A stretch of DNA of 6,701 nucleotides from Shuttleworthia sp045545575 (GTDB taxonomy: Bacteria; Bacillota; Clostridia; Lachnospirales; Lachnospiraceae): positions 1-6,701 of the forward strand of contig JAZQBE010000079.1 of NCBI GenBank assembly GCA_045545575.1. Direction: 5' to 3'. The translations under genes and the position numbers were made by a program. Below the pieces are notes generated by a model that did no database searches, was not told the origin of the DNA, and saw only the letters and a list, made by a program, of their open reading frames with translations. This document shows, one piece after another, positions 1 to 6,002 of the stretch. Each line of letters begins with the position of its first letter. Within the stretch, counting starts at the first letter, position 1.

Positions 1-1396
1 CCTCATACAGGGCCTTGCCGAAGTGGCCGAAGGCCACGGCGCCGTGGTGCGGATAGTTCTTCTGGATCAGCACGTGACGGTAGAAACGGCCCATCTCCTT
101 GATGGCGAATACGCCGGTGCCGCCGAAGCTGCGGGTCGCGACCGGAAGCACTTCGCCCTCGGCCACATAGGCGCGGATCTGCGCGTCCGCTGTGGACTGC
201 AGGCGGTAGAAGGTGATTTCGCCGGGGGCGATGTCGCCTTCAAGCGTGCCGTTGGTCACTTCCACCGGCAGGTTGCGGGCCATGATCATCTGGTACTTCA
301 TCTCGTGGAAGGACAGCTTGGTGGAGCAAGTGTTTCCGCAGTCGAAGCCCATGAAGGTGTCGGTGTGCTTGTAGTCGAACTTGCCTTCGATCGACTCGGC
401 ATACATATCCTTCGGCACGGAGTTGTTGATGTCAAGCAGGGTTACCACATCCTCGCTCACGCAGGTGCCGATGAACTCGCTTAACGCGCCGTAGATATCC
501 ACTTCGCAGGATACCGGAATGCCGCGGCCGGTCAGACGGCTGTTGACGTAGCAGGGAACGAAGCCGAACTGCGTCTGGAACGCGGGCCAGCACTTGCCGG
601 CGATGCAGACGTACTCGCGGTAGCCCTTGTGCGCCTCGACCCAGTCCAACAGGGTCAGCTCATACTGCGCGAGCTTCGCAAGAACCTGCGGCTTCTTGTT
701 GCCGACGCCGAGTTCTTTTTCCATGTCGGCGACGACGTCCGGAATCCGGGGATCGTCCGCATGCTTGTTGAAGGCTTCGAACAGATCCAGCTCGGAGTTC
801 TCTTCGATTTCCACGCCCAGGTTGTACAGCTGCTTGATCGGGGCGTTGCAGGCCAGGAAGTTCAGCGGCCGCGGGCCGAAGGAAATGATCTTCAGCTTGG
901 ACAGGCCGACTAACGCACGCGCGATGGGCAGGAACTCGTGGATCATGTCCGCGCAGTCTTCCGCGTCACCGACCGGGTATTCCGGAATGTACGCGCCGAC
1001 GTTGCGCAGCTTTAAGTTGTAGCTGGCGTTCAGCATGCCGCAGTAGGCATCGCCGCGGCCGCCGATCAGGTCGTTCTGGCTCTCTTCCGCAGCGGCGATG
1101 AACATCTTCGGGCCGTCGAAGTGCTTGGCCAGCAGGGTCTCGGCGATTTCCGGACCGAAGTTGCCAAGGTAAACGCACAGGGCGTTGCAGCCTGCGGCTT
1201 TGATGTCCTCTAAGGACTGCACCATGTGGATTTCGCTCTCCACGATGCAGATGGGGCATTCGTAGATGTCGGCGGCGTCATACTTCTTTGCGTAGGCTTC
1301 GACAAGCGCCTTGCGGCGGGTGACGGCAAGCTCCTCCGGGAAGCAGTCGCGGCTGACGGCTACGATGCCGAGTTTGATTTTTGGAATGTTCTGCAT
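1..1396 (-). CDS. FucI/AraA-fold sugar isomerase, C-terminus cut off by window edge
   Basis: Reading the minus strand from the ATG at 1396 gives 465 uninterrupted codons to the window edge; I translated it by hand and found no stop. It begins MQNIPKIKLGIVAVSRDCF and ends in the conserved His block PHHGAVAFGHFGKALYE, so probably only some 20-30 residues are missing. The protein belongs to the L-fucose/L-arabinose isomerase superfamily of cytosolic, metal-dependent aldose-ketose isomerases. Likely metal or catalytic residues are E298 (SCEVDIYG), D322 (TLLDINN) and H451 (PHHGAV). The E-to-D spacing of 24 equals that of E337/D361 in E. coli FucI, as I recall. At about 490 residues it is shorter than FucI (591). 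The start is fixed by a long AAAGGAGGAGGAG Shine-Dalgarno at 1401-1413. Downstream of xylB and a DUF4867 gene, it probably makes D-xylulose or a related ketopentose. Substrate is unproven: xylose, lyxose, arabinose and fucose all remain possible. Confidence 0.87.
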   Translation of the reverse strand, partial: MQNIPKIKLGIVAVSRDCFPEELAVTRRKALVEAYAKKYDAADIYECPICIVESEIHMVQSLEDIKAAGCNALCVYLGNFGPEIAETLLAKHFDGPKMFIAAAEESQNDLIGGRGDAYCGMLNASYNLKLRNVGAYIPEYPVGDAEDCADMIHEFLPIARALVGLSKLKIISFGPRPLNFLACNAPIKQLYNLGVEIEENSELDLFEAFNKHADDPRIPDVVADMEKELGVGNKKPQVLAKLAQYELTLLDWVEAHKGYREYVCIAGKCWPAFQTQFGFVPCYVNSRLTGRGIPVSCEVDIYGALSEFIGTCVSEDVVTLLDINNSVPKDMYAESIEGKFDYKHTDTFMGFDCGNTCSTKLSFHEMKYQMIMARNLPVEVTNGTLEGDIAPGEITFYRLQSTADAQIRAYVAEGEVLPVATRSFGGTGVFAIKEMGRFYRHVLIQKNYPHHGAVAFGHFGKALYE

Positions 1397-1400
1397 GGGT

Positions 1401-1413
1401 CTCCTCCTCCTTT
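1401..1413 (-). promoter_or_regulatory. Extended Shine-Dalgarno of the isomerase gene
   Basis: On the minus strand AAAGGAGGAGGAG precedes the ATG at 1396. It offers two overlapping AGGAGG registers, with 9-nt and 6-nt spacing. This settles the start codon, which matters because the gene is incomplete at its other end. Confidence 0.85.
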
Positions 1414-1419
1414 ATTTTC

Positions 1420-1434
1420 GATGCCCTCTGCATC
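1420..1434 (-). other. Stem-loop just upstream of the isomerase ribosome binding site
   Basis: Perfect 5-bp stem GATGC/GCATC with a 5-nt loop (AGAGG on the minus strand), ending 6 nt before the Shine-Dalgarno tract. It lies in the roughly 110-nt leader predicted from the promoter at 1512-1540. That leader also holds the near-palindrome GCGGAATCCGC and GTGT/ACAC and CCGG/CCGG inverted repeats. The loop resembles the GGAGG tract, so it could act as a stand-by or accessibility element, or mean nothing. No known riboswitch consensus was recognised. Confidence 0.35.
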
Positions 1435-1485
1435 TGCGCGGCGCGGCGGATTCCGCGGGTTTCGCCCCGGTGCCTTTCCGGGCCG

Positions 1486-1498
1486 GTGTCCGCGCACA
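1486..1498. promoter_or_regulatory. Candidate operator, copy 1 (13-bp motif)
   Basis: GTGTCCGCGCACA on the plus strand, a near-palindrome centred on CGCG with one mismatched pair (TGT-C-CGCG-C-ACA). It is identical to the sequence at 3798-3810 and lies about 7-19 nt downstream of the transcription start predicted from the -10 box at 1512-1517. A bound repressor there would block the isomerase promoter. The regulator is not encoded in the window. Calling it an operator is inference from repetition and position. Confidence 0.45.
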
Positions 1499-1511
1499 CA
1501 TTGATATTTTC

Positions 1512-1540
1512 ATGATACTCGAAACCGGGCGAAAAGGCAA
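1512..1540 (-). promoter_or_regulatory. Predicted sigma-A promoter for the isomerase gene
   Basis: On the minus strand a -35 box TTGCCT (1540-1535, 4/6 to consensus) and a -10 box TATCAT (1517-1512, 5/6) are separated by exactly 17 nt. This lies in the 167-nt gap between the DUF4867 stop and the isomerase start, so the isomerase can probably be transcribed separately from xylB. Predicted start of transcription is near 1505, leaving a leader of about 110 nt. Confidence 0.6.
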
Positions 1541-1554
1541 TGTAAAACCGCCCG
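1526..1554 (-). other. Inverted repeat after the DUF4867 gene, possible weak terminator
   Basis: CGGGCG (1526-1531) and CGCCCG (1549-1554) are complementary arms around a 17-nt loop, 9 nt past the DUF4867 stop. On the minus strand the second arm is followed only by GTTTCG, not a true U-run, so any terminator would be leaky. The repeat overlaps the -35 box and much of the spacer of the internal promoter, so it could equally be a binding site. Confidence 0.3.
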
Positions 1555-1563
1555 AAAAAGGGA

Positions 1564-2208
1564 CTAAATATGCAGGTTCTCCCCGCGAAGGCCCAGGAAG
1601 CTTCCGGCTTTCTGTCCGCCGTCGGGATGCGCGATCAGCCATTTGTTCTTCGCGGCCAGCAGGCTGTCCTCGTTGACATCGTCCTGATTGCCGGCCCAGG
1701 CGGCGTGCTCCGTGTCGAGGGCCTCATTCGTACCGCGGCTCAAGACCACGACACAGCGGAAGCCGGCGTCCGAGGTATGGCAGGGCGCGTAGTGCAGCGT
1801 CGTCGCGTACACCTCCACCGGCACGCCTTCCGGAAGGCGGAACGCCCGGACGGTGTCGGTATCCAGGCCGAAATTCTCATCCAGATCCGTCTGCTTTCCG
1901 AGCAGCAGAACCGCATCGCCGCCGCAGGCGACGTTGATCTCGGAACAGCGGTGATACTCGAGGGCGTTCAGATAGGTGTTGTGGCCGTTGCAGTAGCCGA
2001 TCTGGACCGGCACTTCGCCGAAGGCGACGCGCTGGATCTCCGCCGAAACGGGCAGGGCCTCGAGCTCCGGGTCGGACGCGACGTAAATCGTGCCGTCCGC
2101 CGGACAGGGCGTCTGCATCATCGCTTCGACCAGCTCCGAGACGTCCAGGTTCTTCATGACCTTTCCGTAGGCGCGGAAAAGGGGATCTGTCACATCATAG
2201 ATCTTCAT
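1564..2208 (-). CDS. DUF4867 family protein, putative cupin-like sugar-pathway accessory enzyme
   Basis: A 214-residue soluble protein with no signal peptide or membrane segment, which I recognise as DUF4867, a Bacillota family without an assigned reaction. The N-terminal part (1-60) starts MKIYDVTDPLFRAYGKV. The centre (70-110) carries a His/Glu cluster: H76 in CNGHNTY, then E84, H86 and E90 in LEYHRCSE. A second cluster, H139 and H144 in TLHYAPCHTSDAGF, leads into a beta-rich stretch (VVVLSRGTN). The C-terminus has KNKWLIAHPDGG and a GLRGENL end. Spaced His/Glu residues on predicted beta strands resemble a cupin metal site, but this is inference. It sits 45 nt behind xylB with its own AGGAGGAG site, pointing to co-expression and a role with the same sugar, such as isomerisation, epimerisation or anomer handling. 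Family call is confident; function is unknown. Confidence 0.8.
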   Translation of the reverse strand: MKIYDVTDPLFRAYGKVMKNLDVSELVEAMMQTPCPADGTIYVASDPELEALPVSAEIQRVAFGEVPVQIGYCNGHNTYLNALEYHRCSEINVACGGDAVLLLGKQTDLDENFGLDTDTVRAFRLPEGVPVEVYATTLHYAPCHTSDAGFRCVVVLSRGTNEALDTEHAAWAGNQDDVNEDSLLAAKNKWLIAHPDGGQKAGSFLGLRGENLHI

Positions 2209-2212
2209 GGTA

Positions 2213-2220
2213 CTCCTCCT
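2213..2220 (-). promoter_or_regulatory. Shine-Dalgarno of the DUF4867 gene
   Basis: AGGAGGAG on the minus strand; AGGAGG lies 6 nt before the ATG at 2208. No promoter was seen in the short gap to xylB, so transcription probably comes from the xylB promoter. Confidence 0.8.
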
Positions 2221-2233
2221 GTGTTTTTGCCTG

Positions 2234-2249
2234 GCGGCCGACGGGCCGC
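2234..2249 (-). other. Intercistronic GC stem-loop between xylB and the DUF4867 gene
   Basis: Perfect 6-bp stem GCGGCC/GGCCGC with a tetraloop (CGTC on the minus strand), starting 4 nt after the xylB stop codon. No U-run follows on the minus strand, so it should not terminate transcription. Such hairpins often mark RNA processing or protect the upstream message from 3' exonucleases, which would let xylB and the DUF4867 gene accumulate to different levels. That role is inferred. Confidence 0.45.
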
Positions 2250-2253
2250 ATCC

Positions 2254-3723
2254 TCAGTGAATCTTTCCGAACAGTTCTTTGCAGGCCGGATAGATCTGCT
2301 TAAACTGCTGATACCGTGCCTCGTATTTCGCGGCGAGCTCCGGATCGGGCTCGACGGTCTGCGTCACTTCCACGATCTTCGCCGCTGCCGCCGCGACGTT
2401 TTCAAAGGCGCCGGCCGCGACGGCCGCAAGCATCGCGCCGCCCAGGGACGGACCTTCCTCGGTCTTTAAGACGTCGACCTTGATGTTCAGGATGTTGGCG
2501 ACCATCGTGCGCCACAGCGGGCTCTTCGCGCCGCCGCCGACGATCTTCGTCCGGTCGATCTTTAAGCCGAGCTTCTTTGCCACTTCAAAGGAATCGCGCA
2601 GCGCGAAAACCACGCCCTCGAGAACCGCCTGGGTCATGTCGGCGCGGGTCGTGTCCATCGTCATGCCGATGAACGTCGCGCGGGCGTCGGGGTCGTTGTG
2701 GGGTGAGCGCTCGCCCATCAGATAGGGCAGATAGTACACATGGTTCTCGCCCAGCTTTGTGATCGCGGTCTGCTCGGCGGCGTACTCTTTGGTCTGCAGG
2801 ATTTCGTCCATCCACCACTTGTTGCAGGACGCGGCGGACAGCATGCATCCCATCAGATGATAGGCGCCGTTGGCGTCGCAGAAGGAATGCAGGGCGTTGT
2901 TTTCGTCCACGCCGAAGGTGTCGGAGGAAATGAAGATCGTTCCGCTGGTGCCCAGGGAGATGTTGCAGCGTCCGTCCCCGACCGTGCCGGTGCCGACCGC
3001 GGCCGCGGCGTTGTCGCCGGCGCCTGCCGCCACGACACAGGTTTCCGGGATGCCCAGCTCCGCGGCGATCTGCGGCGTCACCGTGCCGACCTTCTCATAG
3101 CTTTCAAACAGCTGCGGAAGCATGTCTTCCGTGATGTGGCAGATATCGCACATCTCTTTGGACCAGCAGCGGTTTTTGACATCCAGAAGCAGCATGCCGG
3201 AGGCACCCGACACGTCCGTGCAGTGCACGCCGGTCAGACGGTAGGCCAGGTAATCCTTCGGCAGCATGATCTTTTTGATCCGCGCGAAATTCTCCGGTTC
3301 GTTGTTGTACACCCAGAGAATCTTCGGCGCCGTAAAGCCGGTGAAGGAAATGTTCGCCGTATAGGCCGACAGCGTCTCCTTGCCGATGACGTTGTTGAGA
3401 TAATCGTTCTCCGCCGTCGTGCGGCCGTCGTTCCACAGGATCGCGGGGCGGATGACCGCGTCGTTCTCGTCGAGGATGACCAGGCCGTGCATCTGGCCGC
3501 CGAAGCTGATGCCCGCCACCTCGGAGCGGTCAAAGCCCTCGAGCAGTTCGTTTAAGCCGGCCATGGACTGGGCGTACCAGTCCTCCGGGTGCTGTTCCGA
3601 CCAGCCCGGATGCGGGAAATATAGTTCGTACTCTTTCGAGACGATGTTTTTGATCTCGCCGTTTTCATCCATCAGAAGAAGCTTGACGGACGAGGTTCCC
3701 AAATCAATTCCAACAAATAACAT
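2254..3723 (-). CDS. xylB: D-xylulokinase (FGGY family)
   Basis: A 489-residue cytosolic kinase that phosphorylates D-xylulose to D-xylulose 5-phosphate for the pentose phosphate pathway. Length and sequence track E. coli XylB throughout. The N-terminal FGGY domain (about 1-245) shows GIDLGTSSVK with D7, the substrate-contact motif GGQMHG (M78, H79), ILWNDGRT (96-102), FTGFTAPKILWV and MLPKDYLAYRLTG. The catalytic base is D237 in AAGAGDNAAAAVG. The C-terminal FGGY domain (about 255-440) has ISLGTSGT, MLSAASCNKWW, YLMGERSPHNDP, AVLEGVVFALRDSF and the nucleotide-binding IVGGGAKSPLW and EEGPSLGGAML. I chose the ATG at 3723 over the in-frame ATG at 3750. The former follows AAGGAGG by 5 nt and begins MLFVGIDLG as the family does; the longer form would translate its own ribosome binding site. 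It is the first gene of the leftward set and has its own promoter. Confidence 0.97.
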   Translation of the reverse strand: MLFVGIDLGTSSVKLLLMDENGEIKNIVSKEYELYFPHPGWSEQHPEDWYAQSMAGLNELLEGFDRSEVAGISFGGQMHGLVILDENDAVIRPAILWNDGRTTAENDYLNNVIGKETLSAYTANISFTGFTAPKILWVYNNEPENFARIKKIMLPKDYLAYRLTGVHCTDVSGASGMLLLDVKNRCWSKEMCDICHITEDMLPQLFESYEKVGTVTPQIAAELGIPETCVVAAGAGDNAAAAVGTGTVGDGRCNISLGTSGTIFISSDTFGVDENNALHSFCDANGAYHLMGCMLSAASCNKWWMDEILQTKEYAAEQTAITKLGENHVYYLPYLMGERSPHNDPDARATFIGMTMDTTRADMTQAVLEGVVFALRDSFEVAKKLGLKIDRTKIVGGGAKSPLWRTMVANILNIKVDVLKTEEGPSLGGAMLAAVAAGAFENVAAAAAKIVEVTQTVEPDPELAAKYEARYQQFKQIYPACKELFGKIH

Positions 3724-3728
3724 ATACA

Positions 3729-3735
3729 CCTCCTT
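3729..3735 (-). promoter_or_regulatory. Shine-Dalgarno that decides the xylB start
   Basis: AAGGAGG on the minus strand, 5 nt before the ATG at 3723. The upstream in-frame ATG at 3750 would add nine residues encoded across this site and has no comparable site of its own, so 3723 is the better start. Confidence 0.85.
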
Positions 3736-3761
3736 GTCAGGCAACGTCATTATATGCTCCT

Positions 3762-3790
3762 ATCATACCCCTGTGCGGCAAATTTCGCAA
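3762..3790 (-). promoter_or_regulatory. Predicted sigma-A promoter for xylB
   Basis: On the minus strand a -35 box TTGCGA (3790-3785, 4/6) and a -10 box TATGAT (3767-3762, 5/6) are 17 nt apart. This puts the transcription start near 3755 and gives a leader of about 30 nt. A perfect TATAAT lies at 3754-3749, but at 17-nt spacing its -35 is only CGCACA, so it is the weaker candidate. TGCG-N8-CGCA (3774-3789) overlaps the -35 box and spacer and could bind a regulator. Confidence 0.6.
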
Positions 3791-3797
3791 TCATTGT

Positions 3798-3810
3798 GTG
3801 TCCGCGCACA
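3798..3810. promoter_or_regulatory. Candidate operator, copy 2 (13-bp motif)
   Basis: GTGTCCGCGCACA, identical to 1486-1498 and in the same orientation. It lies about 43-55 nt upstream of the predicted xylB start, directly behind the -35 box, a position typical of an activator site or of a distal operator. It is also in the shared region of the divergent operon, so it could influence both directions. Function is inferred from exact repetition between two intergenic regions. Confidence 0.45.
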
Positions 3811-3852
3811 TGGTTTTCTTTTTTCGTCTTTCGTCTCTTCTTTCTTGCTTTC
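3811..3852 (+). other. Polypyrimidine tract in the divergent intergenic region
   Basis: After TGG at 3811-3813, positions 3814-3852 consist almost entirely of T and C, broken only by isolated G bases and with no A. Read on the minus strand, it is an A-rich purine run upstream of the xylB promoter. This could act as an UP-like or DNA-bending element. No open reading frame or RNA gene was recognised here. Confidence 0.4.
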
Positions 3853-3887
3853 GGCGCGGAAATGGGCTACGCTGATTTTATGGCACG

Positions 3888-3893
3888 TATCAT
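3888..3893 (+). promoter_or_regulatory. Possible -10 box for the rightward operon
   Basis: TATCAT (5/6 to TATAAT) lies 37 nt before the start codon at 3930, but the bases 16-18 nt upstream (around GGGCTAC) do not resemble a -35 box. An alternative, TTGCTT (3845-3850) with TACGCT (3868-3873) at 17 nt, has a weak -10. The rightward promoter must lie in this region or depend on an activator or another sigma factor; I cannot fix it. Confidence 0.3.
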
Positions 3894-3912
3894 TCCTGCC
3901 GCACCTGTAAAA

Positions 3913-3920
3913 AAGGAGGA
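3913..3920 (+). promoter_or_regulatory. Shine-Dalgarno of the ParB-like/BMP gene
   Basis: AAGGAGGA, with AGGAGG 10 nt before the ATG at 3930. This is slightly long spacing, but the site is strong and no better start is near. Confidence 0.8.
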
Positions 3921-3929
3921 TTCCCCCAT

Positions 3930-6002
3930 ATGGCTCTTGCCGATTACCAAAAAGCCCACCGCGCCGGAAAACAGGATTTTGAATACCGCTCCATGCGGGG
4001 CGAACAGCCGACGCTGCCCGTCCTTGACGACATCCTGCCCGAAGGCATCCGCTGCGCGGAAACGACCCTTGGCATCATGAACATTCCGTTGGACCGCATC
4101 GTCGGCACCCGCCATGAGGAACGGTCCTATTCGTTCGCGTCCAATTTCATGCCCCTCCTGGACGACGGCAGCGAGTTCGCCTCGAAGTGGGCCGCCGTGG
4201 CCGACTACCATCGGGACACGGGCATCGCCGACCCCATCAAAGCTTACGAGTATCTTCACAATTATTATGTGGAGGAAGGCAACAAGCGCGTCAGCGTCAT
4301 GAAGTATTTTGACGCGGTATCCATTCCCGCCAAAGTCATCCGCGTGATGCCGCCGAAAAGCGACGATCCGGAAATCCGCGCCTACTATGAATTCCTGAAG
4401 TTTTACGACCGGACCGGGATCGCGGACATCGTTTTTCACACCGAAGGACAGTACAGCGCCCTCCTCGCCGCGACGGGCAAGGATCCGTCCCACACCTGGG
4501 ACGATGACGAGCAGAAGGATTTCCGCTCCATCTTCACCCGTTTCAAGGAGCTCTACGCCCAGACCGGCGGCGATCCTTCCGTCCCCATCGACGAAGCGTT
4601 TCTGCAGTTTCTGATCGTGCAGAATTACGACGAGCTGACCGACCTGCCCCAGTCCCGGCTGCGGGATCTCGTCGTCCGCTCGCAGAGCGAGTTCCGGCTG
4701 ATGGCCAAGGAGCACCCGGTCGACCTGGTGACGGAACCGCCGCAGAAGAAGCAGCAGTCGCTGTTTGCCCGGATGTTCTCGTCCTCGGGCATGTCCCACG
4801 TCAAGGTCGCGTTTATCTACGAAAAGACGATCCGCTCCTCGTCCTGGACCTACGCCCACGAGCTGGGCCGTCTGTCGTTGATGCACGCCTACCCCAACGA
4901 AATCGACACGGAGTATTACGAAAACGTCACGGAAGAAACCATCGACGCGGTCTTAAAGGACGCCATCGCCCGCGGCAACCGCGTGATCTTCACGACGACG
5001 CCGGTGTTCGCGCAGGCGTCCGTGCGCGCGGCCATCGCCAATCCGCAGGTGAAAATCGTCAACTGCTCCATCAACACGTCCTACCGGAGCATCCGCACCT
5101 ACTACCCGCGGATCCACGAGGCCAAGTTCGTGCTCGGCGCCCTCGCCGCGGCCATGTCCTCCAACGACCGGCTCTTCTATCTGGGCGACTACCCGCTGTA
5201 CGGTTCCATCGCGAGCATCAACGCCTTCGCTTTGGGCGCGCAGATGGTCAATCCCCGCGCGGAAATCTATCTCGACTGGACCAGCCGCAAGGACATCGAC
5301 GTGGATGAAACGATCCGCCGCGCCCGCCCCGGCTGCGTCCTTGGAAAGGACATGATCGTTCCCAACGAAGAGGCGCGCTACTTCGGCCTGTATAGTCTGG
5401 AGGGCAAGCACAGCCGCCGCCTGGCCATGCCGGTGGTCTACTGGGGCAAGCTCTACCAGAAGCTGGTGGAAGCCATTTCGGACGGCACCTGGGACCAGGA
5501 GGAACGCGACACGCCGGAAGCCGCCATCAACTACTGGTGGGGCATGAGTTCCGACATCGTCGGCATCTTCTACGCCAGCAACCTGCCGCTGGGCACGATC
5601 CGCATGATCCGCCTGCTGATGGACACCATCAAAAAGGGTGAGTTCTACCCGTTCTCCGGACGGCTGTATTCCCAGGACGGCATCGTCACCGAGGATCCCC
5701 GCGGACGGATGTCGCCGGAGGACGTCATCCACATGGACTGGCTCGCCGAAAACGTCATCGGGGAAATCCCCTCCGTCAGCAAGCTGAATCCCCAGGCCGC
5801 GCCTGTCGTGCTGCGCTCCGGTGTACCGGAAGCCGTTTCCGGCAACGCGCTGTCTTCGGATCTGCTGCCCCGCGAATCCGCACCGGGCGCGGATGCCATC
5901 CCGATCGTCCAGTCCGGCCGCCGGCTGGATGAGGACCTCGCGTCGCGCGACCCGCAGACCCTTGAATCCAGCGCAGACTTCAAAACGGGAGACGTCCTAT
6001 GA
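3930..6002 (+). CDS. Cytosolic ParB/Srx-like and BMP-domain fusion protein
   Basis: A 690-residue protein of a family usually annotated as BMP-family ABC transporter substrate-binding protein. It has no signal peptide, lipobox or membrane segment (start MALADYQKAHRAGKQDF), so it should be cytosolic and not a transporter component. Residues 50-140 look ParB/sulfiredoxin-like: IPLDRIVGT (52-60) and EEGNKRVSVMKYF followed by SIPAKVIRV (115-139), resembling the GERR-box region of ParB. Residues 140-285 are a linker region without a recognised motif. Residues 291-570 form a periplasmic-binding-protein fold of the BMP/PnrA/Med type: KVAFIYEKT, RVIFTTTPVF, KIVNCSINTSY, KFVLGALAAAMS, INAFALGAQMVNPRAEIYLDW. 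A conserved-looking block (575-614) is followed by a Pro/Ser/Ala/Asp-rich tail (615-690). BMP domains elsewhere bind nucleosides; ligand and output here are unknown. Its stop codon overlaps the phosphoesterase start. Confidence 0.88.
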   Translation: MALADYQKAHRAGKQDFEYRSMRGEQPTLPVLDDILPEGIRCAETTLGIMNIPLDRIVGTRHEERSYSFASNFMPLLDDGSEFASKWAAVADYHRDTGIADPIKAYEYLHNYYVEEGNKRVSVMKYFDAVSIPAKVIRVMPPKSDDPEIRAYYEFLKFYDRTGIADIVFHTEGQYSALLAATGKDPSHTWDDDEQKDFRSIFTRFKELYAQTGGDPSVPIDEAFLQFLIVQNYDELTDLPQSRLRDLVVRSQSEFRLMAKEHPVDLVTEPPQKKQQSLFARMFSSSGMSHVKVAFIYEKTIRSSSWTYAHELGRLSLMHAYPNEIDTEYYENVTEETIDAVLKDAIARGNRVIFTTTPVFAQASVRAAIANPQVKIVNCSINTSYRSIRTYYPRIHEAKFVLGALAAAMSSNDRLFYLGDYPLYGSIASINAFALGAQMVNPRAEIYLDWTSRKDIDVDETIRRARPGCVLGKDMIVPNEEARYFGLYSLEGKHSRRLAMPVVYWGKLYQKLVEAISDGTWDQEERDTPEAAINYWWGMSSDIVGIFYASNLPLGTIRMIRLLMDTIKKGEFYPFSGRLYSQDGIVTEDPRGRMSPEDVIHMDWLAENVIGEIPSVSKLNPQAAPVVLRSGVPEAVSGNALSSDLLPRESAPGADAIPIVQSGRRLDEDLASRDPQTLESSADFKTGDVL
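5987..5991 (+). promoter_or_regulatory. Internal Shine-Dalgarno for the phosphoesterase
   Basis: GGGAG inside the end of the upstream reading frame, 7 nt before the ATG at 5999. It is weaker than the other sites in the window. With the ATGA stop-start overlap, this fits translational coupling. Confidence 0.65.

Noticed and set aside
23..484. Plus-strand frame of 153 codons at the left edge
   Set aside because: It is complementary to the conserved catalytic half of the isomerase, whose frame is continuous and carries the family motifs.
1570..2469. Plus-strand open frame of 299 codons opposite the DUF4867 gene and the end of xylB
   Set aside because: It spans two well-supported minus-strand genes, has no credible ribosome binding site and has an Arg/Gly/Val-rich composition typical of antisense frames in GC-rich DNA.
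3724..3750. Upstream ATG at 3750 as the xylB start
   Set aside because: It would add nine residues that encode the Shine-Dalgarno itself; family alignment and spacing favour 3723.
3774..3789. CcpA catabolite-responsive (cre) site in the divergent region
   Set aside because: The inverted repeat TGCG-N8-CGCA does not fit the cre consensus, and no other cre-like sequence was found by eye in either intergenic region.
3867..4886. Minus-strand open frame of 339 codons opposite the ParB-like/BMP gene
   Set aside because: It is an antisense shadow with His/Val/Gly-biased composition and no recognisable domain, and it would run through the divergent promoter region.
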